A stretch of DNA of 21,379 nucleotides from Silene noctiflora (taxonomy: Eukaryota; Streptophyta; Magnoliopsida; Caryophyllales; Caryophyllaceae): positions 159,528-180,906 of the forward strand of contig VHZZ01000954.1 of assembly GCA_009801015.1 (NCBI GenBank), in the 5' to 3' direction. Position 1 is the stretch's first letter; each line of letters begins with the position of its first letter. Positions 19,345 through 21,379 of this stretch are shown here, piece by piece. The translations under genes were made by a program, and so were the position numbers. The notes beneath the pieces were generated by a model. The model was given only the letters and a program-made list of their open reading frames with translations. It did no database searches and had not been told where the DNA came from.

Positions 19345-20260
19345 ACCTCACACACACACACACACTCACCTTTAACCACCCCAACGAACACCTTTACGCG
19401 CCTGACATCCACGACCCCACCGTGGCTGCCTCTCCCGCACCACGGTGGACCCCTCCTGACACCACCAGTGGCCTCGACTCCAACCACCGATCCCAGCCAC
19501 CACCAAAACAGACTCCCCCTTGCACACACACCTTTCCTAACCCGTGATACAAACTCAACCCTTCTGCCTACGCTGCCCTCCTGCCACCACTGGCCACCAC
19601 CATCACCACCACCGGCACATGGGGGTTATAGTGGCAGCCTCGCCACTGCCTCGACACTACGCCACCATCACTCGTGGCCTCACCAACACTCGCAGACACC
19701 ACCAACTGTTCCAGAACAACCCAAAACACCCTTGAACCCGACACCTAAACTAACCCATATCTCCTCAACCACCCAACACCACCGCCTCTGGACACCACCT
19801 CAGTCTCCACTGACCCACGATGTTTCCAGGGGTGGTCCTCCTCTACCTCAGACGCTTCACAAGACTCACCAACCCCCACTAAACTCAGCCTACCCTCACT
19901 CAAACACACTCTGTTTTCACGTAACCTCCCCCTGCTCTCTGCTACTCCGGCCACGACCACCTGACACAGCCTTTGACCACCACCTGACCACCACTGTTGT
20001 CGACTCAAACCCAGACACCAACCCCAAACAACCCAGGTAGGTTGGGTCCTCATTCCTCGACATTCTTCCCCTTGCTTAACCCAGACACCAACCCCAAAGC
20101 TGCCTTGAAGGCGGTAGTGGGTGTTGAGGGCTCCCTGCAGCCACCCCGGATTCTGATCGAAGTGTGTGTGGTGTGTGGGTGATTATGGGCGGTAGGTGAA
20201 GATGGTCGAAAGAGTGAATGGTAGGTGAATATAGGGAGGGTAAAGGGTTGGTGAAGGAGT
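19345..20260. repeat. Strand-biased low-complexity region in LTR (C-rich then G-rich)
   Basis: The plus strand is CCACC/CACC-rich from about 19345 to 20050 and G-rich (GGTGGT/GTGTGTGG) from 20160 to 20260. A 190-residue open frame at 19468-20040 is made of Pro, Thr, His and Ser with no domain. I attribute it to composition: stops are avoided in C-rich DNA, and the opposite strand is open too. A (CA)n run lies at 19348-19366. The block ACCCAGACACCAACCCCAAA occurs at about 20009 and again at about 20079. Confidence 0.6.
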
Positions 20261-20488
20261 TCAATATATCGCTTGATTACGAGGTTCATCGGAGTTATAT
20301 CGTTTCATAAAGACGAGGTGCATCGTAACTAAATACATCGTAATTAAATACACATGCATACAACGAGGTGCATCGAACTTAAGATGATTAATCGAGTAAT
20401 TATCGTAATCACATAATTTATCGATTATCGCTTGGCTAAATGTCGTTCCAAAAATCAAAGTACGTAAAATGAATAATTAAATGTACTT

Positions 20489-20505
20489 ATATATATATAT
20501 ATATT
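20489..20505. repeat. (TA)n microsatellite
   Basis: About eight TA units in the AT-rich U3 part of the LTR ending at 20795. Confidence 0.9.
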
Positions 20506-20795
20506 ATTAATATCGTATTTTAAATAAAATGTAATTAGGAATATTAAATATAAAATAAGAAATAAATATAAAATAGGGATAGAGTTAATTATAAATTAAA
20601 TATTATAAATCGATAAATATAAAAGAACATCATTTTACAAAATAATTATAAAATACGAACAACTATTGAAATGTGATTCACGAAGTAATAATAGTTTATA
20701 TATAAATCGGCTTAAATAAACAATTCATTTTGAAATACATTTATAAAGACGTAATTTGACTTGTGTTGACCATCGCTAAAATATAGGGTATTACA

Positions 20796-20808
20796 GTTTT
20801 CCCCCCTT
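20796..20808 (-). promoter_or_regulatory. Polypurine tract of the second Ty3-type element
   Basis: The minus strand reads AAGGGGGGAAAAC directly before the LTR start TGTAATACCC. With the LTR end at 20795 it fixes minus orientation. Confidence 0.8.
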
Positions 20809-21379
20809 AAAATGAACTTCGTCCCGAAGTTCACCCACACACACTAGAACTAACATCCAACTATACTTTGCACAAAGCGGCAACCCACTCCATTTCCAAC
20901 TAACATACTATAACTAAAACGTATTGTTACATCTTATCCTCCTTAAGTAACTTCGTCCCGAACTTTAACATCAAACAGAAGTACGAAACACTTAGAAATT
21001 CACAACATTCATTAAAGCGTAACAGAAGTAATCAGGGTACTTTAAGTATAGTCAATCACAGTTAAGTTGATCACAACATACCAAGCCAATCATATCTTCA
21101 TATTATCAAATTTACAATCATCAAGACAATCATCAAGATTTTACAATCCTATCCTCCTTAAAACAAGGTTATGTCCTCGTAACCCCATTTTAAAACTTCA
21201 TATACAATACACAAGCAGATTTTACCGAAACAAAACAGTCACAAATCATCTGACAAGTTAATTGACTCCCTAATGGGCAACTAGTACCCAACTATCAAGG
21301 CAACAAGACACACTTGACAATCCTACACTACGCAGTTATGGTCAAAATCAAAGTCATTAGCATTTATATACACTTGGCA
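20809..21379 (-). mobile_element. Internal 3' end of the second Ty3-type element (to window end)
   Basis: Non-coding. It repeats the tract-proximal block: AATGAACTTCGTCCCGAAGTT near 20811 and a shorter TAACTTCGTCCCGAAC near 20947. A TTAATTGACTCCCTA segment at about 21257 resembles one at 1638 in the leader next to the first primer-binding site. No pol-derived frame is visible before the window ends. Confidence 0.6.

Larger units (their letters stand above)
15884..20795 (-). mobile_element. 3' LTR of a second Ty3-type element, split by a solo LTR
   Basis: It starts TGTAACACCCCC with the ACCATCTCGGT block and ends GGGTATTACA at 20795, followed by a polypurine tract. Without the inserted solo LTR and one target duplicate it is about 2.84 kb, so it is longer than the LTR at 13517 and belongs to a different subfamily with the same terminal block. 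It lacks the ACTCGGTCGAGT array. Instead it has a C-rich stretch at about 19345-20050, a G-rich stretch at 20160-20260 and CGAGGTGCATCG repeats near 20280-20380. The partner 5' LTR lies outside the window. Confidence 0.7.

Noticed and set aside
19468..20040. 190-residue plus-strand open frame
   Set aside because: Nearly all Pro, Thr, His and Ser, from CCACC-rich DNA within an LTR. No domain or motif is seen, and neighbouring frames and the opposite strand are open as well.
13517..20795. One short non-autonomous element with LTRs at 13517 and 15884
   Set aside because: No primer-binding site precedes 15884, both LTRs are followed by their own polypurine tract on the same side, and their bodies and lengths differ; two nested elements explain this better.

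Overview
The window looks like flowering-plant nuclear DNA. It is AT-rich, genes are sparse, and most of the length is degenerate LTR retrotransposon and MITE-like sequence. Its two convincing genes are split by GT-AG introns. The 12-bp ACTCGGTCGAGT motif arrays in the LTRs remind me of Caryophyllaceae (Silene-type) repeats, but that is a weak recollection and not proof of the species.

Layout. 1-3138: nested LTR material on the minus strand. It holds a window-truncated LTR (1-~1071), a non-coding internal stretch, a primer-binding site (1690-1701) and a 5' LTR starting at 1705 whose far end is lost. 3147-3844: a non-autonomous hAT-like element. 3854-11600: the genic island. It contains two minus-strand genes: a small secreted glycine-rich protein (two exons, 4212-5180) and a complete 71-residue COA5/PET191 cytochrome c oxidase assembly factor (three tiny exons spread over 6704-11492, two introns of about 2.3 kb each). 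Between them lie a possible decayed coding exon (5835-6140) and a 120-bp imperfect palindrome. A Stowaway/mariner-like element of about 0.85 kb sits in COA5 intron 1. 11691-12163: a poly(T) tract and a 440-bp inverted-repeat element. 12637-21379: a retrotransposon nest. An Athila/Tat-like LTR fragment (12637-13516) is interrupted by a minus-strand Ty3-type 3' LTR (13517-15211) and its internal end. That internal end is interrupted by a second Ty3-type 3' LTR (15884-20795), which itself carries a 2,070-bp solo LTR (16789-18858) flanked by the 5-bp duplication ATAGA.

The two genes have no evident functional link. COA5 acts in mitochondrial complex IV assembly; the glycine-rich protein enters the secretory pathway and may be membrane-anchored. 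No gag, protease, reverse transcriptase or integrase reading frame was seen, so the visible retroelement parts are LTRs and non-coding flanks only. The most unusual structure is the palindromic ACTCGGTCGAGT motif, repeated every 19-22 bp near the U3 end of three LTR copies.
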